Shown: positions 15,861 to 26,000, counted from the first letter of the stretch. The stretch is 46,862 nucleotides of DNA from UBA12079 sp964608745 (GCA_964608745.1 CAZSPC010000007.1:1-46862); one strand, 5' to 3'. Notes: generated by a model not told the origin, from the sequence alone. Numbers and translations are program-made.

Positions 15861-17216
15861 CTAAAATTCAATAATATTTGATGTACAATCAGCTGGGCAA
15901 TTCACGAAATTCTCACCCTCTTCCTTTTCACACTCACTATTTCCACAATAATGAATTTTGGTTGAACAACTTTTGGCAGTTTCGGCATGAGTTCCTACAC
16001 AAGTCCAATTACATCTTTCTGTTCCAGTTAAGTCACTTCTACCAGCAGGGTCTTCTGATCCACCACCCGGACAAAGATTTGATGCTTCTCCTTCATAAAA
16101 ACTTTCACAATTAATATAATTTGGATTGTCCATTTGTCCACAATCAGCCATTGCATAACAAGCATCTTCTATCAAAACATTATCAGGCCGACAAACATAC
16201 TCACATTTTTTACCAGGAGTACAGGCTGTTCCGTGATTACCAATTAAAGTTCTTTGGGTTGTATAATTAGTTAAATCTTTGTAAGTATCACTATCACAAG
16301 GAACTGATTTGGTCGGAATCGCTCCAATACATCCATAAACATTAACAGTTTCTGTATCAGAAGCAGTAAATCTTACTCCTTCGGAATCACAATTGGCTTC
16401 CATTTCTACTTTAGCTTTGTAAGGTCCTGGTGTTAAATATGTACAAGTAAAATCAAGAATTGGATTATCATTCGTATTGATAGCACTACCTGTACCATCA
16501 CCACAAAGGAAATTAAATCTAAGACCACTGATTGTCTCGATTGGATTTAAATTAGCATAACCGGTTACTAACTGAGAAACAAAATTCATTTGATAATTAG
16601 AGTCAGCAGTTCCGGTTCTTGGTGTAGGTTCCAAGGACACATCAACATCACAAGCTAGTTTGTTTGCTACACAGCTTGCGTCATCACCCGAACCATTTTG
16701 ACCACCCTCACATTTCCAACCGAAAAAAGTGTCCTCAGCAACCAAATTAATATCTACCCCAAACAAACAGAGATCTTCCTCCGAAATACTTGAAAGTCGT
16801 GGATATTTTCCTCCGTGAGCCGTACCACACATTCCACAAGTCCTTGTATTTGAAGCATCAGAACATTTTGATCCACTTGTTGTTCTTATTTGTGGACCCC
16901 TTCCTGTTTGTACTCCATTTACACAATCTGACCAAATATTATAACCTTTGATGTATGTACAAGTTGGTGTTGGTGGTTCGGGTTTCGGTTTTGCGGATGA
17001 AGGACTAGGACTTCGACTATAGGTTCTTTTTTTATAAGTACCTTTCTTTGAACTAGATGTTGATTTTGTAACAACAAAATAAGATTTAGATGTACTAGGT
17101 TGCCTAGGATAATTTCCACAACTATGATCACCATTGTCTGCAAAAGATTTTTTTGCCCCAACAAAAGAAATCGCAACAATCGCAATTATTAAAACTATTT
17201 TACTGATTTTTTTCAT
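15861..17216 (-). CDS. Large secreted Cys-rich protein, 451 aa
   Basis: A signal peptide (MKKISKIVLIIAIVAISFVG) is followed by a Ser/Thr/Lys/Pro linker (about 40-85). A TSP1-reminiscent segment comes next (WSDCVNGVQTGRGPQIRTT), then a middle beta-rich region with paired Cys residues. The last module (CGNSECEKEEGENFVNCPADC) is of the same type as the three in the 248-aa neighbour. It starts one base after the TPR gene stop, so it is co-transcribed. An alternative frame of 88 aa at its 5' end is a shadow. Surface location is inferred; substrate unknown. Confidence 0.75.
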   Translation of the reverse strand: MKKISKIVLIIAIVAISFVGAKKSFADNGDHSCGNYPRQPSTSKSYFVVTKSTSSSKKGTYKKRTYSRSPSPSSAKPKPEPPTPTCTYIKGYNIWSDCVNGVQTGRGPQIRTTSGSKCSDASNTRTCGMCGTAHGGKYPRLSSISEEDLCLFGVDINLVAEDTFFGWKCEGGQNGSGDDASCVANKLACDVDVSLEPTPRTGTADSNYQMNFVSQLVTGYANLNPIETISGLRFNFLCGDGTGSAINTNDNPILDFTCTYLTPGPYKAKVEMEANCDSEGVRFTASDTETVNVYGCIGAIPTKSVPCDSDTYKDLTNYTTQRTLIGNHGTACTPGKKCEYVCRPDNVLIEDACYAMADCGQMDNPNYINCESFYEGEASNLCPGGGSEDPAGRSDLTGTERCNWTCVGTHAETAKSCSTKIHYCGNSECEKEEGENFVNCPADCTSNIIEF

Positions 17217-17217
17217 A

Positions 17218-18609
17218 TTAAACTTTAATTTTATCTCCTAATTTTTTATATTTATCTGCATTATTTTCATCTCCTAATTCCATAAAGCACGCTTCCATAA
17301 TGTAGTACAAATCTTGTTGTATTGTCGGTTTATTTGGATCAAGTAGTGAGACATCGTCATTAATTAAATTCAAAGCTTTTTGAACCATATCGATAGCATC
17401 TTCAAACTCTCCTTGTCCATACAAAGCATGTGCAAGTTCTTGGTAACCAGCAGTCTTGTTTGGAGCTAGATCAATCACTTTTCTCGCTGATACTTCTGTT
17501 TTCATATAATCTTCTTTAAGAGAATACAACCTAGCAAACATTATGTATAGATTAGGATCACTAGGAGCTAATATTTTTGCTTGCAATAAATAATTTTCTG
17601 CACTGGCTAAATTACCACTCTTCAAAAACATATTAGCTACAACTTGCAAAGCTTCTGACTTGATAAGAGGATCGATTTCGTACGAAGTAATGACTACCTG
17701 ACAATGTTTAATAGAATCTCGAGTCAATCCCATAAATGCTTCTAGACGACATAACTGAGAATAAAGTGGTAAATAAACATTGTCTGTATCCATTCGATCT
17801 GCTGTTTTAAAACTACTTAAAGCATCTCGTAAATTACCCATCATATTGTATGTATGTCCTTTACCTGTATAAGCACTCAGATTCTGAGCATCCAATTCAA
17901 TTGCTTTATTATAAGAATCAATAGCTTTTTCATAATCCGGTTTAATTTCATAAACATAACCTTCGGTAGAATAAATATCTGAATCTTCCGGATCAATTTG
18001 TTTCATTTTCTCAATCACTGCAAAAGCTTTTTCAATATAAGGAGTTTGACTTCCTCCTTGTTCTTGTTCTTTTAGACCTTGTTCGGCATAAACTAATGCG
18101 AGTGCAATTAAACTATCCAAATCTTCTGGATTTTGAGCAACTAACTCTTCAAACACTTCCACGGCATTATCATTATGGGTAAATAAATAATCATCAGCTA
18201 AAGTTTGTGGGTCATTTTCTTTTAGATAAGCTACTTTTGTTTCAACTGTATCTATACAAGCTTCTTTCCTTCCTTCTTCTTGAATCTCATTACAAATGTT
18301 TGGGTTAGATTGTCCTAAAGCTTGGTTATATAAAGCCAAATCATAAACCACGTAAGTACATTCAGAATTAAGATCCATATCTTCTATACAATTACAAACA
18401 TTCAAATCAGCTGTTGAAATGGCTTCACTATAAGCTTCTTTTTCGTTTACAAACCCACATTCCACTACATTTAAATCGGTTAAGATGCGATCAGGTATCC
18501 GATATTGTCCATTATTATTAAGCATCCCCGAAATTATCAAAACAGCCACAATAATAATAGATGCAAATATTAAAACATATTGAACAATTTTTTGATTTGA
18601 ATCCTGCAT
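17218..18609 (-). CDS. Membrane-anchored TPR-repeat protein
   Basis: 463 aa, with an N-terminal transmembrane helix (about 9-29). A Cys-containing spacer follows, then at least six tetratricopeptide repeats from about residue 150 (for example AIDSYNKAIELDAQNLSAYTGKGHTYNMMG). TPR arrays mediate protein-protein contacts; here, at the head of an exported-protein cluster, it could act as an assembly scaffold. No SD; the promoter is not clear. Confidence 0.82.
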   Translation of the reverse strand: MQDSNQKIVQYVLIFASIIIVAVLIISGMLNNNGQYRIPDRILTDLNVVECGFVNEKEAYSEAISTADLNVCNCIEDMDLNSECTYVVYDLALYNQALGQSNPNICNEIQEEGRKEACIDTVETKVAYLKENDPQTLADDYLFTHNDNAVEVFEELVAQNPEDLDSLIALALVYAEQGLKEQEQGGSQTPYIEKAFAVIEKMKQIDPEDSDIYSTEGYVYEIKPDYEKAIDSYNKAIELDAQNLSAYTGKGHTYNMMGNLRDALSSFKTADRMDTDNVYLPLYSQLCRLEAFMGLTRDSIKHCQVVITSYEIDPLIKSEALQVVANMFLKSGNLASAENYLLQAKILAPSDPNLYIMFARLYSLKEDYMKTEVSARKVIDLAPNKTAGYQELAHALYGQGEFEDAIDMVQKALNLINDDVSLLDPNKPTIQQDLYYIMEACFMELGDENNADKYKKLGDKIKV

Positions 18610-18823
18610 ATTTTTAATTTATTAGCGTATATTATTACTTAATAATACAACAAAAAAGCATTCTCATAAATTGAGTATGTGGATAACCATTGCTTTCCAA
18701 AATAAGTTGTGTTAGAGTGTCTATATCTGAAATGTTCGTCGAGTGACGGACTTTTTTTAATAAAAACAACGATCGAAGAGAGTATGTTTTTATTAACCCT
18801 GTTAATCAACCTTTCAAACTTTC
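18610..18823. other. Spacer with a 12-bp inverted repeat
   Basis: TTAATAAAAACA (18757-18768) and its complement (18785-18796) form a hairpin leading directly into the left repeat of the GIY-YIG unit. No gene is seen. Confidence 0.5.
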
Positions 18824-19082
18824 ATGAATTTTTATTATGTATACATTTTATTATCTATAAAGGACAATAAATTCTACACAGAATATGCAAAAAATTTGAA
18901 AGTTAGATTTGACGAACATTGTCGTGGTCAGGTAATTTCTACAAAGGATAGGAGACCATTAGAATTAATATATTATAGAGCTTGTTTAGATGAAAAAGAT
19001 GCAATACGAAGAGAAAATTATCTAAAAACATATCATGGTAAAAAATTTATCAAAAAGAGAGTCAAATCGTATTTAACAGGGT
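18796..19082. mobile_element. GIY-YIG unit bounded by 10-bp inverted repeats (copy 2)
   Basis: ACCCTGTTAA (18796-18805) is the exact complement of TTAACAGGGT (19073-19082). As in copy 1, the right repeat encodes the last L-T-G codons and leads into the stop. A related gene-less pair lies at 19143-19249. Confidence 0.5.
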
Positions 19083-19084
19083 AG
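18824..19084 (+). CDS. GIY-YIG endonuclease-like protein (copy 2), possibly inactive
   Basis: 86 aa, clearly related to copy 1: YYVYILLS, LKVRFDEH, PLELIYYRACLDEKDAIRRENYLKT and a final LTG. The second half of the GIY-YIG core reads FYTEY instead of Y-I/T-G, so the conserved Gly is Glu, which may cripple the enzyme. The catalytic Arg and Glu positions remain. No SD. Confidence 0.8.
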   Translation: MNFYYVYILLSIKDNKFYTEYAKNLKVRFDEHCRGQVISTKDRRPLELIYYRACLDEKDAIRRENYLKTYHGKKFIKKRVKSYLTG

Positions 19085-19142
19085 AAAATATTTAAACTAG
19101 TTAAAAATTATAAATAATAGAGCATGTGAATTATATAAATAA

Positions 19143-19249
19143 ACCCATGTTGAATATCACAAGAGCCGAAAAATAAATGGCTCACGCATGAGCCATTTAT
19201 TTTTCGGCTCTTGCTACTCAAATTTCTACGAAATTTGATTCAACAGGGT
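19143..19249. repeat. Gene-less inverted repeat of the GIY-YIG terminus type, with a 25-bp hairpin
   Basis: ACCCATGTTGAAT (19143-19155) and ATTCAACAGGGT (19238-19249) resemble the ends of the GIY-YIG units. Between them, 19160-19184 pairs perfectly with 19189-19213 (25 bp, CGCA loop), a member of the TGGCTCA family. Confidence 0.5.
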
Positions 19250-19318
19250 AAAATTTTTCTAACTCGCTACGCTTAAACAAGTGCTTTAAATTTAAAAATT
19301 CAAAGTAAGTAAAATTTT

Positions 19319-20611
19319 ATGTTTGACTTAAAAACAATCAATACTGTTCTAGATCAACTAGAGCAAGATAAAAACATACCTCGTGAAAAAATTATCGAGG
19401 CTATTGAGATGGCTTTAGCCAGCGCTTACAAAAAAGAGTATGGTAAAAAAGGTCAGATTATTAACGCTAAATTTGATCTCGGTACAGGCGCAACTGAATT
19501 CACTCAATCTAAAATCGTTGTCGAAGAATCAATGCTTAAGCCCGAATTAGAAGAAGGTGAAGTTGACCCAATTGCTGTTGAGTATGAGGAAAAAGAAGAA
19601 GAGGATCCAAGAATTCGATTCAACCCGGAACAACATATTTTAATCGAAGACGCTAAAAAAATTAAAAAGAATGTTGAATTGGAAGAAGAAATAATTTTTC
19701 CATTAGAAGCTAAAACTGATTTTGGACGAATTGCAGCTCAAACTGCAAAACAAACAATTATCCAAAAAATTCGAGAAGCCGAAAAAATATCAGTTGCTGG
19801 AGAATTCGAAGGAAGACAGGGTGAAATCGTCAGCGGAACAGTCCAAAGAATTGAAAGAGGAAATGTTTTTGTTGATCTTGGGCGAGCAACCGGAATCCTA
19901 CCCTACGAGGAACAAATCCGAGGTGAACGATATGGACAAGGTGAAAGAGTTCGAGCTTATCTTTATTCAGTTGATGAAGGAGCAAGGGGTGTATTTTTGA
20001 AATTATCAAGAACCCATCCTCAATTCTTACAAAAATTATTTGAAATTGAAGCACCAGAAATTAATTCGGGTGTAGTAGAAATCAAAGCTATTGTTCGAGA
20101 ACCCGGATCACGATCAAAGGTTGCTGCCTTTTCAGCTGATGAACATATTGACCCAATCGGTTCTTTGGTTGGACAAAGAGGAGTTCGAATTTCAACAATT
20201 ATGAGCGAGTTAAACGGAGAAAAAATCGATATTATTGAGTGGTCAGAAGATCCATACAAATTTATTGAAGGAGCTTTGTCACCTGCTAAAATATTAAATA
20301 TTGAAATTCTTGAAGAAGAAGAGAAAAGTGCAGTAGTAGAAGTAGCCGAAGATCAATTATCCCTTGCAATTGGTAAAGGAGGACAAAATGTTCGTCTAGC
20401 AGCTAAATTAACAGGGTGGAAAATTGATATAAAAGGTGTTGGAGGGTCAGCTGGCGAGTCATCAGATGAATCAAAACAATCAGAAGACTTATCCTCCGAA
20501 GCTTTAGCGAAGGGGGAAGAGGAATCAGAAAAAGTTGAGGAAGTGGAAGAGGTGGAAAAAAAAGAAATCAAAGAAGAAGAAAAAGAAGAGAAAAAACAAG
20601 AAAAAGAATAA
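19319..20611 (+). CDS. nusA: Transcription termination/antitermination factor NusA
   Basis: Binds RNA polymerase and controls pausing, termination and antitermination. In the 430-aa protein the N-terminal domain (INTVLDQLEQDKNIPREKI) carries an acidic insertion at about 75-125. An S1 domain follows at about 165-235 (GEIVSGTVQRIERGNVFVDLG), then two KH domains (REPGSRSKVAAFS, VGQRGVRISTIMSELNGEKIDI, LAIGKGGQNVRLAAKLTGW). The last 55 residues are a Glu/Lys-rich tail. No SD. Strong terminator at 20662. It appears to be alone, not in the usual rimP-nusA-infB order. Confidence 0.95.
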   Translation: MFDLKTINTVLDQLEQDKNIPREKIIEAIEMALASAYKKEYGKKGQIINAKFDLGTGATEFTQSKIVVEESMLKPELEEGEVDPIAVEYEEKEEEDPRIRFNPEQHILIEDAKKIKKNVELEEEIIFPLEAKTDFGRIAAQTAKQTIIQKIREAEKISVAGEFEGRQGEIVSGTVQRIERGNVFVDLGRATGILPYEEQIRGERYGQGERVRAYLYSVDEGARGVFLKLSRTHPQFLQKLFEIEAPEINSGVVEIKAIVREPGSRSKVAAFSADEHIDPIGSLVGQRGVRISTIMSELNGEKIDIIEWSEDPYKFIEGALSPAKILNIEILEEEEKSAVVEVAEDQLSLAIGKGGQNVRLAAKLTGWKIDIKGVGGSAGESSDESKQSEDLSSEALAKGEEESEKVEEVEEVEKKEIKEEEKEEKKQEKE

Positions 20612-20661
20612 AAATTCTCAAATATTTTGAGTTACGAAACTATCTTCGTAATTCAGAGTCA

Positions 20662-20703
20662 AATAAAAAAATCGATTACCGTTATGTAATCGATTTTTTT
20701 ATT
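20662..20703 (+). terminator. nusA terminator
   Basis: An 18-bp perfect stem around CGTTAT, ending in seven T. The next 38 bp (20702-20739) form a second perfect palindrome centred on CCTATAGG. Confidence 0.85.
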
Positions 20704-20742
20704 TACCACTAAATGTCCTATAGGACATTTAGTGGTAAAAAG

Positions 20743-20781
20743 AAAAAGTGAATACTGTAAACCTTAATGTATTCACTTTTT
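20743..20781 (-). terminator. ppaC-clpP terminator
   Basis: AAAAAGTGAATAC / GTATTCACTTTTT, 13 bp, just past the stop at 20786. Confidence 0.8.
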
Positions 20782-20785
20782 ATTC

Positions 20786-21709
20786 TTATCGAATAACTTC
20801 TTTTAGTTTTGGAACAATTTGTTTTTTACGAGAGACTAGATTATCGACAAACAATGCTCCTTCTTTTTCCTTAGCGTTAAATATTTTTTTAAACAAATCT
20901 ACTTCATCATCTCCGGACACCAATGTATAACTTTCTTCATTCAAGATATCTATAATTGAAAAGAATACCCCTTTCAAATCGTCTTTTTCTTTTATATCTT
21001 CTAACTTATCAATAATTTCTTTTCTCCTATCAAGACCGAAATTTTTATTAGTGGTTTCCATCACCCCTACCCCATAACTTTCTCCCCCAAATTCGAATAC
21101 TTTGTAATCAAGTTTGATTAAATCTTCTGTTGATATATCCCCCAGATCACTTTTAGCATTAAACATTTCTAAACTAAAAGGTTCCAAATCATCGATCTGT
21201 GCAATTTCATTTAATTTATCTGCTATTTTTTTATCCTCTTCTGTTGTAGTGGGAGACCGGAAAAACAATGTATCGGAAATAATTCCAGCCAACAAAAGCG
21301 ATGCATTTTCTTTATCAAGTTCTGCTTTTCTACTTTTAAAAAACTTTTTAGCAATAATTGAACAAGAAGACCCAAGTGGTTCAATATGAATTTTAATCGG
21401 CTTATCAGTTTCAATTTTCACTTTATGATGATCAATAATTTCAACAATATCCAAATCATTTACATTGTTAATACTTTGAGTTTCTTCATTATGATCTAGT
21501 AAAACAATTTCAGAATCTTTTGGAAGTTCTCCAACAATCTCTGGTTGTTCTATGCCAAATCTTTCAAAAACAAATTTTGTTTCATTATTCAAATCACCCA
21601 AAGCGTATGCTTTGGCTTCTTTTCCTTTTTGAGTCAAGAAGTTTTCGTATACCAACGCCGAACAAATTGTGTCAGTATCTGGGTTTAGATGTCCAATAAT
21701 GTGCTTCAT
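20786..21709 (-). CDS. ppaC: Manganese-dependent (family II) inorganic pyrophosphatase
   Basis: Hydrolyses pyrophosphate, driving biosynthetic reactions. The 307-aa DHH-superfamily enzyme shows GHLNPDTDTICSAL, LLDHNE, IIDHHKV and the GSSCSIIAK segment; a DHHA2 domain forms the C-terminus. The start at MKHIIGHLNPD is chosen because family proteins begin there; an upstream in-frame ATG adds 15 unrelated residues and overlaps clpP. It lies 4 nt downstream of clpP, and the two form an operon. Confidence 0.92.
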   Translation of the reverse strand: MKHIIGHLNPDTDTICSALVYENFLTQKGKEAKAYALGDLNNETKFVFERFGIEQPEIVGELPKDSEIVLLDHNEETQSINNVNDLDIVEIIDHHKVKIETDKPIKIHIEPLGSSCSIIAKKFFKSRKAELDKENASLLLAGIISDTLFFRSPTTTEEDKKIADKLNEIAQIDDLEPFSLEMFNAKSDLGDISTEDLIKLDYKVFEFGGESYGVGVMETTNKNFGLDRRKEIIDKLEDIKEKDDLKGVFFSIIDILNEESYTLVSGDDEVDLFKKIFNAKEKEGALFVDNLVSRKKQIVPKLKEVIR

Positions 21710-21713
21710 AATT

Positions 21714-22298
21714 TTATTTAGATTTTGGTTGCAACACTTTGTCGACAATTCCATACTTCTTAGCCTCCTCTGCTGTCATCCAGTAGTCTCTATCTCCATC
21801 TTTTTCTACCTGTTCTTTTTTCTTTCCGGTTGCCTTTGCAAGTATTTCGTAAAGTTTATTTTTAAGTGCAATAATATGTTTTGCACTAATTTCGATATCT
21901 TTTGCCTGACCTTCTGCCCCACCAAGCGGTTGGTGAATCATCACTTCTGAATTAGGAAGAGCAAATCTTTTTCCTTTTTTTCCTTCGGCAAGAATCACTG
22001 CTCCCATAGAAGCTGCCATTCCAACACAAACAGTTGAAACATCTGGCTTTACATGATTCATAGCATCAATGATAGCAAGACCTGAGTCAACTCTGCCCCC
22101 AGTAGAATTTACATAAAGAGTAATATCTTTTTTTGGATCCTCTGATTCAAGAAATAAAAGTTGGGCAATAATAGTATTAGCCATATGATCATCAATTGAT
22201 CCCCCAATGAAAATAATCCGGTCCTTTAAAAGACGGGAATAAATATCAAAAGCCCTTTCGCCAAATTGTGATTTTTCTATAACTGTTGGAATTAACAT
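21714..22298 (-). CDS. clpP: ATP-dependent Clp protease proteolytic subunit
   Basis: Serine protease tetradecamer working with ClpX/ClpC ATPases. The 194-aa protein has Ser in GMAASMGAV (near 97), His in VMIHQP (near 120) and Asp in GDRDYWM (near 170), the full triad. The oxyanion loop reads NSTGGRVDSG, where many ClpPs have SPGG. No SD. Upstream, AT-rich direct repeats (TAGTTTTTAG, 22308-22340) occupy the spacer. First gene of the clpP-ppaC operon. Confidence 0.95.
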   Translation of the reverse strand: MLIPTVIEKSQFGERAFDIYSRLLKDRIIFIGGSIDDHMANTIIAQLLFLESEDPKKDITLYVNSTGGRVDSGLAIIDAMNHVKPDVSTVCVGMAASMGAVILAEGKKGKRFALPNSEVMIHQPLGGAEGQAKDIEISAKHIIALKNKLYEILAKATGKKKEQVEKDGDRDYWMTAEEAKKYGIVDKVLQPKSK

Positions 22299-22373
22299 AG
22301 TGGTAGTTTTTAGTTATTAGTTTATAGTTTTTAGTAATAAGAATATAGCAAATTTTACCTATCCAAAATAGAC

Positions 22374-22402
22374 TTGACATTGGTTTTGTTTGGTGATAAA
22401 TT
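22374..22402 (+). promoter_or_regulatory. Promoter of the 78-aa gene
   Basis: TTGACA (22374-22379), 17-bp spacer, TAAATT (22397-22402). Confidence 0.6.
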
Positions 22403-22457
22403 GATTGCGGAAAAAATAAGCTCTAATCTTAAAACAAAAAACTTGAAGGAGAATTTT

Positions 22458-22694
22458 ATGGCAAGCCGAGAAGAGATTTTAGCAAAACTAAAAATCGCCA
22501 AAGAACAAGATGAAAATAACAGACTTCTTGTTATCATCTATCGAAGAACTAAAATAAAAATCTGCGGTTTCGTACAAAAAATATATGATGATCATATACT
22601 AGTCAAAGAATTTACCTCCCACCAAAATGCCACGGTCTTCATCGACAATATTGTCGATGTTGAAGAAGTAAAATTCATCCCAATAGAAATATAA
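22458..22694 (+). CDS. Small unknown protein, 78 aa
   Basis: MASREEILAKLK opening, then a helical half and a beta-rich half (RLLVIIYRRTKIKICGFVQKI, HQNATVFIDNIVDVEEV). The second half vaguely recalls Sm/Hfq-like or WYL-type small barrels, but this is not enough to assign. A strong GAAGGAG site 7 nt before the ATG fixes the start; the frame further upstream is not used. It has its own promoter and terminator, so it is monocistronic. Confidence 0.7.
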   Translation: MASREEILAKLKIAKEQDENNRLLVIIYRRTKIKICGFVQKIYDDHILVKEFTSHQNATVFIDNIVDVEEVKFIPIEI

Positions 22695-22748
22695 TAAGTG
22701 GCTTTACTAAGCCATTTTGAACACCTCAACCCGTTGAGGTGTTCAACC

Positions 22749-22783
22749 AAAAACTGCCAGCAACTCGGTTACTGGCAGTTTTT
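22749..22783 (+). terminator. Terminator of the 78-aa gene
   Basis: AAAAACTGCCAG / CTGGCAGTTTTT followed by more T. Smaller hairpins at 22699-22714 and 22717-22744 precede it. Confidence 0.75.
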
Positions 22784-22786
22784 TAA

Positions 22787-22909
22787 TTTCTCAACAATAT
22801 GGGATATCCGAATAAAAAATGTGTTCATAATTCTCGAGGAGAGAGATTTCTGTTCATAAAGAACAAAAATTACGAACATTTTATTCAAATATCCCATATT
22901 ATTGAGAAA
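22787..22909 (-). repeat. Long imperfect hairpin (about 120 nt)
   Basis: TTTCTCAACAATATGGGATA at the left end pairs with the right end over about 42 positions. The single-base differences I can see in the aligned arms are G-U pairs when read on the minus strand (A-C on the plus), which points to a folded minus-strand RNA. It lies downstream of the helicase stop. Confidence 0.55.
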
Positions 22910-23022
22910 CTTAGTAACTCGGTTACTAAGTTTTCTGTTTCACGCTTTTGCGATCATCAGCACAGACGCACATCTGTGTACAGAGTACCTACCAACAACC
23001 AAAACCACTGGTTGTTGGTAGG
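22907..23022. repeat. ACTNAGTAR hairpin and a strong plus-strand terminator
   Basis: The hairpin 22907-22933 is one of four related copies. Then CCTACCAACAACC (22988-23000) pairs with 23010-23022 and is followed by seven T on the plus strand, so some plus-strand transcript ends here although no gene is visible. Confidence 0.55.
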
Positions 23023-23036
23023 ATTTTTTTAATTTT

Positions 23037-26000
23037 TTATCTTTTGAGCGTGGCGAGAATGCTGAAAGGATTATCGGAATAATCCTCATCACCTGTCGAA
23101 GCAACCATTCCACCGTCTGGCTTCTGAGCATTACCGCCACTCATCAACCTTTTCCAGATCCAATCGGCGACATCATTCGGGTCGAAACCCTGAAAAAAGT
23201 CGTCTCCGTCCAATCCGGAAATTTTGGCAAAGTGATCATAACGACGCCCCCGGCCACAATTGAGGCAAATATGCCGGTCAAGATCAGCAGGATTTAAACC
23301 ATCAACATTTGAAACAAATGTTCTCAGACGATCAAACCCTTCATCTTGAACAGATACCATCTCAATAAGCCATTCGGGGACATTCTCACTCAAAGCCCGC
23401 TCACGATCCGCCTTGTTCTTCTCGCGAAGTTTGGCTTCTCGTTTTTGGCGTGTGGTTTGAAATCCAGGAGTCAAGCTTTCGCCTGTCTCTGGATGAATCC
23501 AACCTTCGCCAACACTCGGGCTTGCACTACCTGAGGCAAGTCCAGACTGGCCGCCCCACTCTTCTTCTAGTTCTTCGAGCAGAGTTTTAAGAGTTTCCAT
23601 CTGCGCCTCGGTTAAACCACCGACTGGCAGGTGATACACTTTAAATTCGTGCTCAGAAGCTCGCGTTCCTTTTTTCCAAGAAATCGCCAGCTCCCCAGGA
23701 AAAACTAACAACCAATCTTTATATCCTTCACTCTGATATCGAGCTCTCGGATTATTGATTGAATCATTTTCCCGAAAAGAACCATCCGGACATACCACCC
23801 AGCCGTCGCCATTATTGGAGCCACTTCGACGACACCAAATTTCGCGAAAACCGGTGTAGGCATCCTGAACAGAAGAAATGTTGCTTTTGACTGTCTTAGT
23901 CAGGCTCTCACAAATTCCCTTAACCCCATCATAATCACAAGAATTCAAAAAGATCCTTGCTTTTTCGATATCGGTAGAAACTTGCTTTTGCCAAACTTCT
24001 CTCAAACTGTCGTCGTCAACCTCATCAGTTAAATCGGAGATCTCAGATTCGGTTTGAGAAACAACAGTCTCAGCAACCCGATAGGAGTCGCCGGATTTTT
24101 CTCTCAGTGCCAGCGCATCGTTTTTGAACGCTTCAATTCGTCCAGCCATATCATTGGCTTTGCGATCTCGAGCATGCTCAGAAACAAGTTCTTGCAACTG
24201 ACTCTGAAAGGATTTTCCGGTTTCGGTCAATGACCAACCCCAATTCTCCTTTTGCCAAGGCTCCTCGCGAGGAACATCAAGCTCAGAAGAACAATCGAAT
24301 CGTAGAAGCTTCTCAACCAACTCAGGAAAAGTCATTGCAGACTGTCCCTCAGAGAGAAGTTTTACTTGCCGACCGGACGGCAAAATCACACTCTCAACCT
24401 TAGTGGAATAAACAAACTCATTCTCCACCTCAGCCTTGGCGTGAAAATTATCAGACCAATCCTTACTATAAACAACTGTAAGGGTTTGACCATCAACTTC
24501 CACCGTCTCAGGGTTTTCTGTTTCAACTTTTTTCCGCTCACTGTCAGAAACTTTCGGAAGATACAAATCTTTTTCCGAAACTTCTTTTATCAGAGCAGAA
24601 CGGAGATCCTCAACCGAACGAATCCAAATTGGGAGCTTGGTCATATAAAAATCAACCAAATCACCCATAGTAATTCGTTGAAAATCTCCACCAGAGCGAA
24701 TCCACAATCTTTCGCAGTCATCAATTACCGCCTGATTATGGATAACAAAATTCCCAATACGATAGTGGCTGATATCACCATTGTTCTGAGTATTAACAAC
24801 GGCGTTATTTAAGAAATAACGCAGAACACTCTCAGACGACTCAGGAATAATGTTGATTTCGGTAACTTGGGTTTTGAGAAAAAAGTGTTGCTCTTTTTCC
24901 CAAACAACACCCTGATCATCCAGAGTGTAATTACCAGTCAACCTCCGCTCAAAAAGTTTCGGCAGAATTTCTTCCAGCCACTCCTGTTGAATAGGAGCAA
25001 CTTCATCCACCAAATACCAAGTACGGCCACGACGACCGTCCATTTTGGTAGGGTGTCCAACCAAGGCAATACTCGGATTATCACAAGGTGCATTATAGGA
25101 CAGACTAATTATCCCAATACCACCTTGGTATCCGCAGTCGGTGTTAATAACGATGTTATCAACCCGACCTGACATCAACGCTTTGGTCAGATCATCGGAA
25201 GAAAAATCCCGATTCTCGACGATTCCATTTTGCAGAGTTAATGGTGACCGCTTAATGTCATCAATGATCTGCCGGATGGTTCCGTCCACCATTTGGAGAG
25301 CTTTTATTTTAAGACAACGCCCTTGACACCAGACGCGAATCTCTTTTTGCCAGTTGAATTTCGGAAAAATAACATCTTCCTTATTTTTCAACTGACGAGC
25401 TCTCTCGGTATTCTGTTTCCGAGCAATCGCTTTCAGCCGAGCCTCTTCTGCTTTATAGGCACGATACATCCGCACCTGTCCAGTAAAATCACTCAGCTCT
25501 TCTCCGGCGAAATGTTTACGCAGGAGAACAGCGATTTTTCTTGCTCCATCTCGCCAAGAGTATCCGTCGAGATCAATTTTGAAAAAATCACCTTCTTGGA
25601 AAGCCCAACTCGGCAGATTTTCCAAATCAAACTCAATTTCCTGATCAGAACAAAGAATCTCTAACAGCTCTTGGTCAATTGACCAGAAACCATCGTCTCC
25701 ATTCTGACGCGGAAAAAATGAAATACCTTGACATTCCCGAATAGCTGAAGAAATAACTGTTTCAGCCAAAACTCCTAATTCATCCGCCGTGACCAAAGCC
25801 ATGGCAGATTCAGGGTCAATCGGGAATTGGAGCAGAAGATCGCCCAATTCCGTGATTTTTTCCTCATCATCCAATGCTCCCATTTTTTGCAAACGAGAGA
25901 TGGCGATTTCAATTCGCTCTGTTGAGGGCGAATCGATGAAAGGAAATTCACGGATTTCAGGAAAACCTTCAACACCGGAAACCAACTTGGCGAGTTGGAG

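Noticed and set aside
20405..20422. AACAGGGT match to the GIY-YIG terminal repeat inside nusA
   Set aside because: It encodes the conserved LTGWKI segment of NusA, so it is a chance match.
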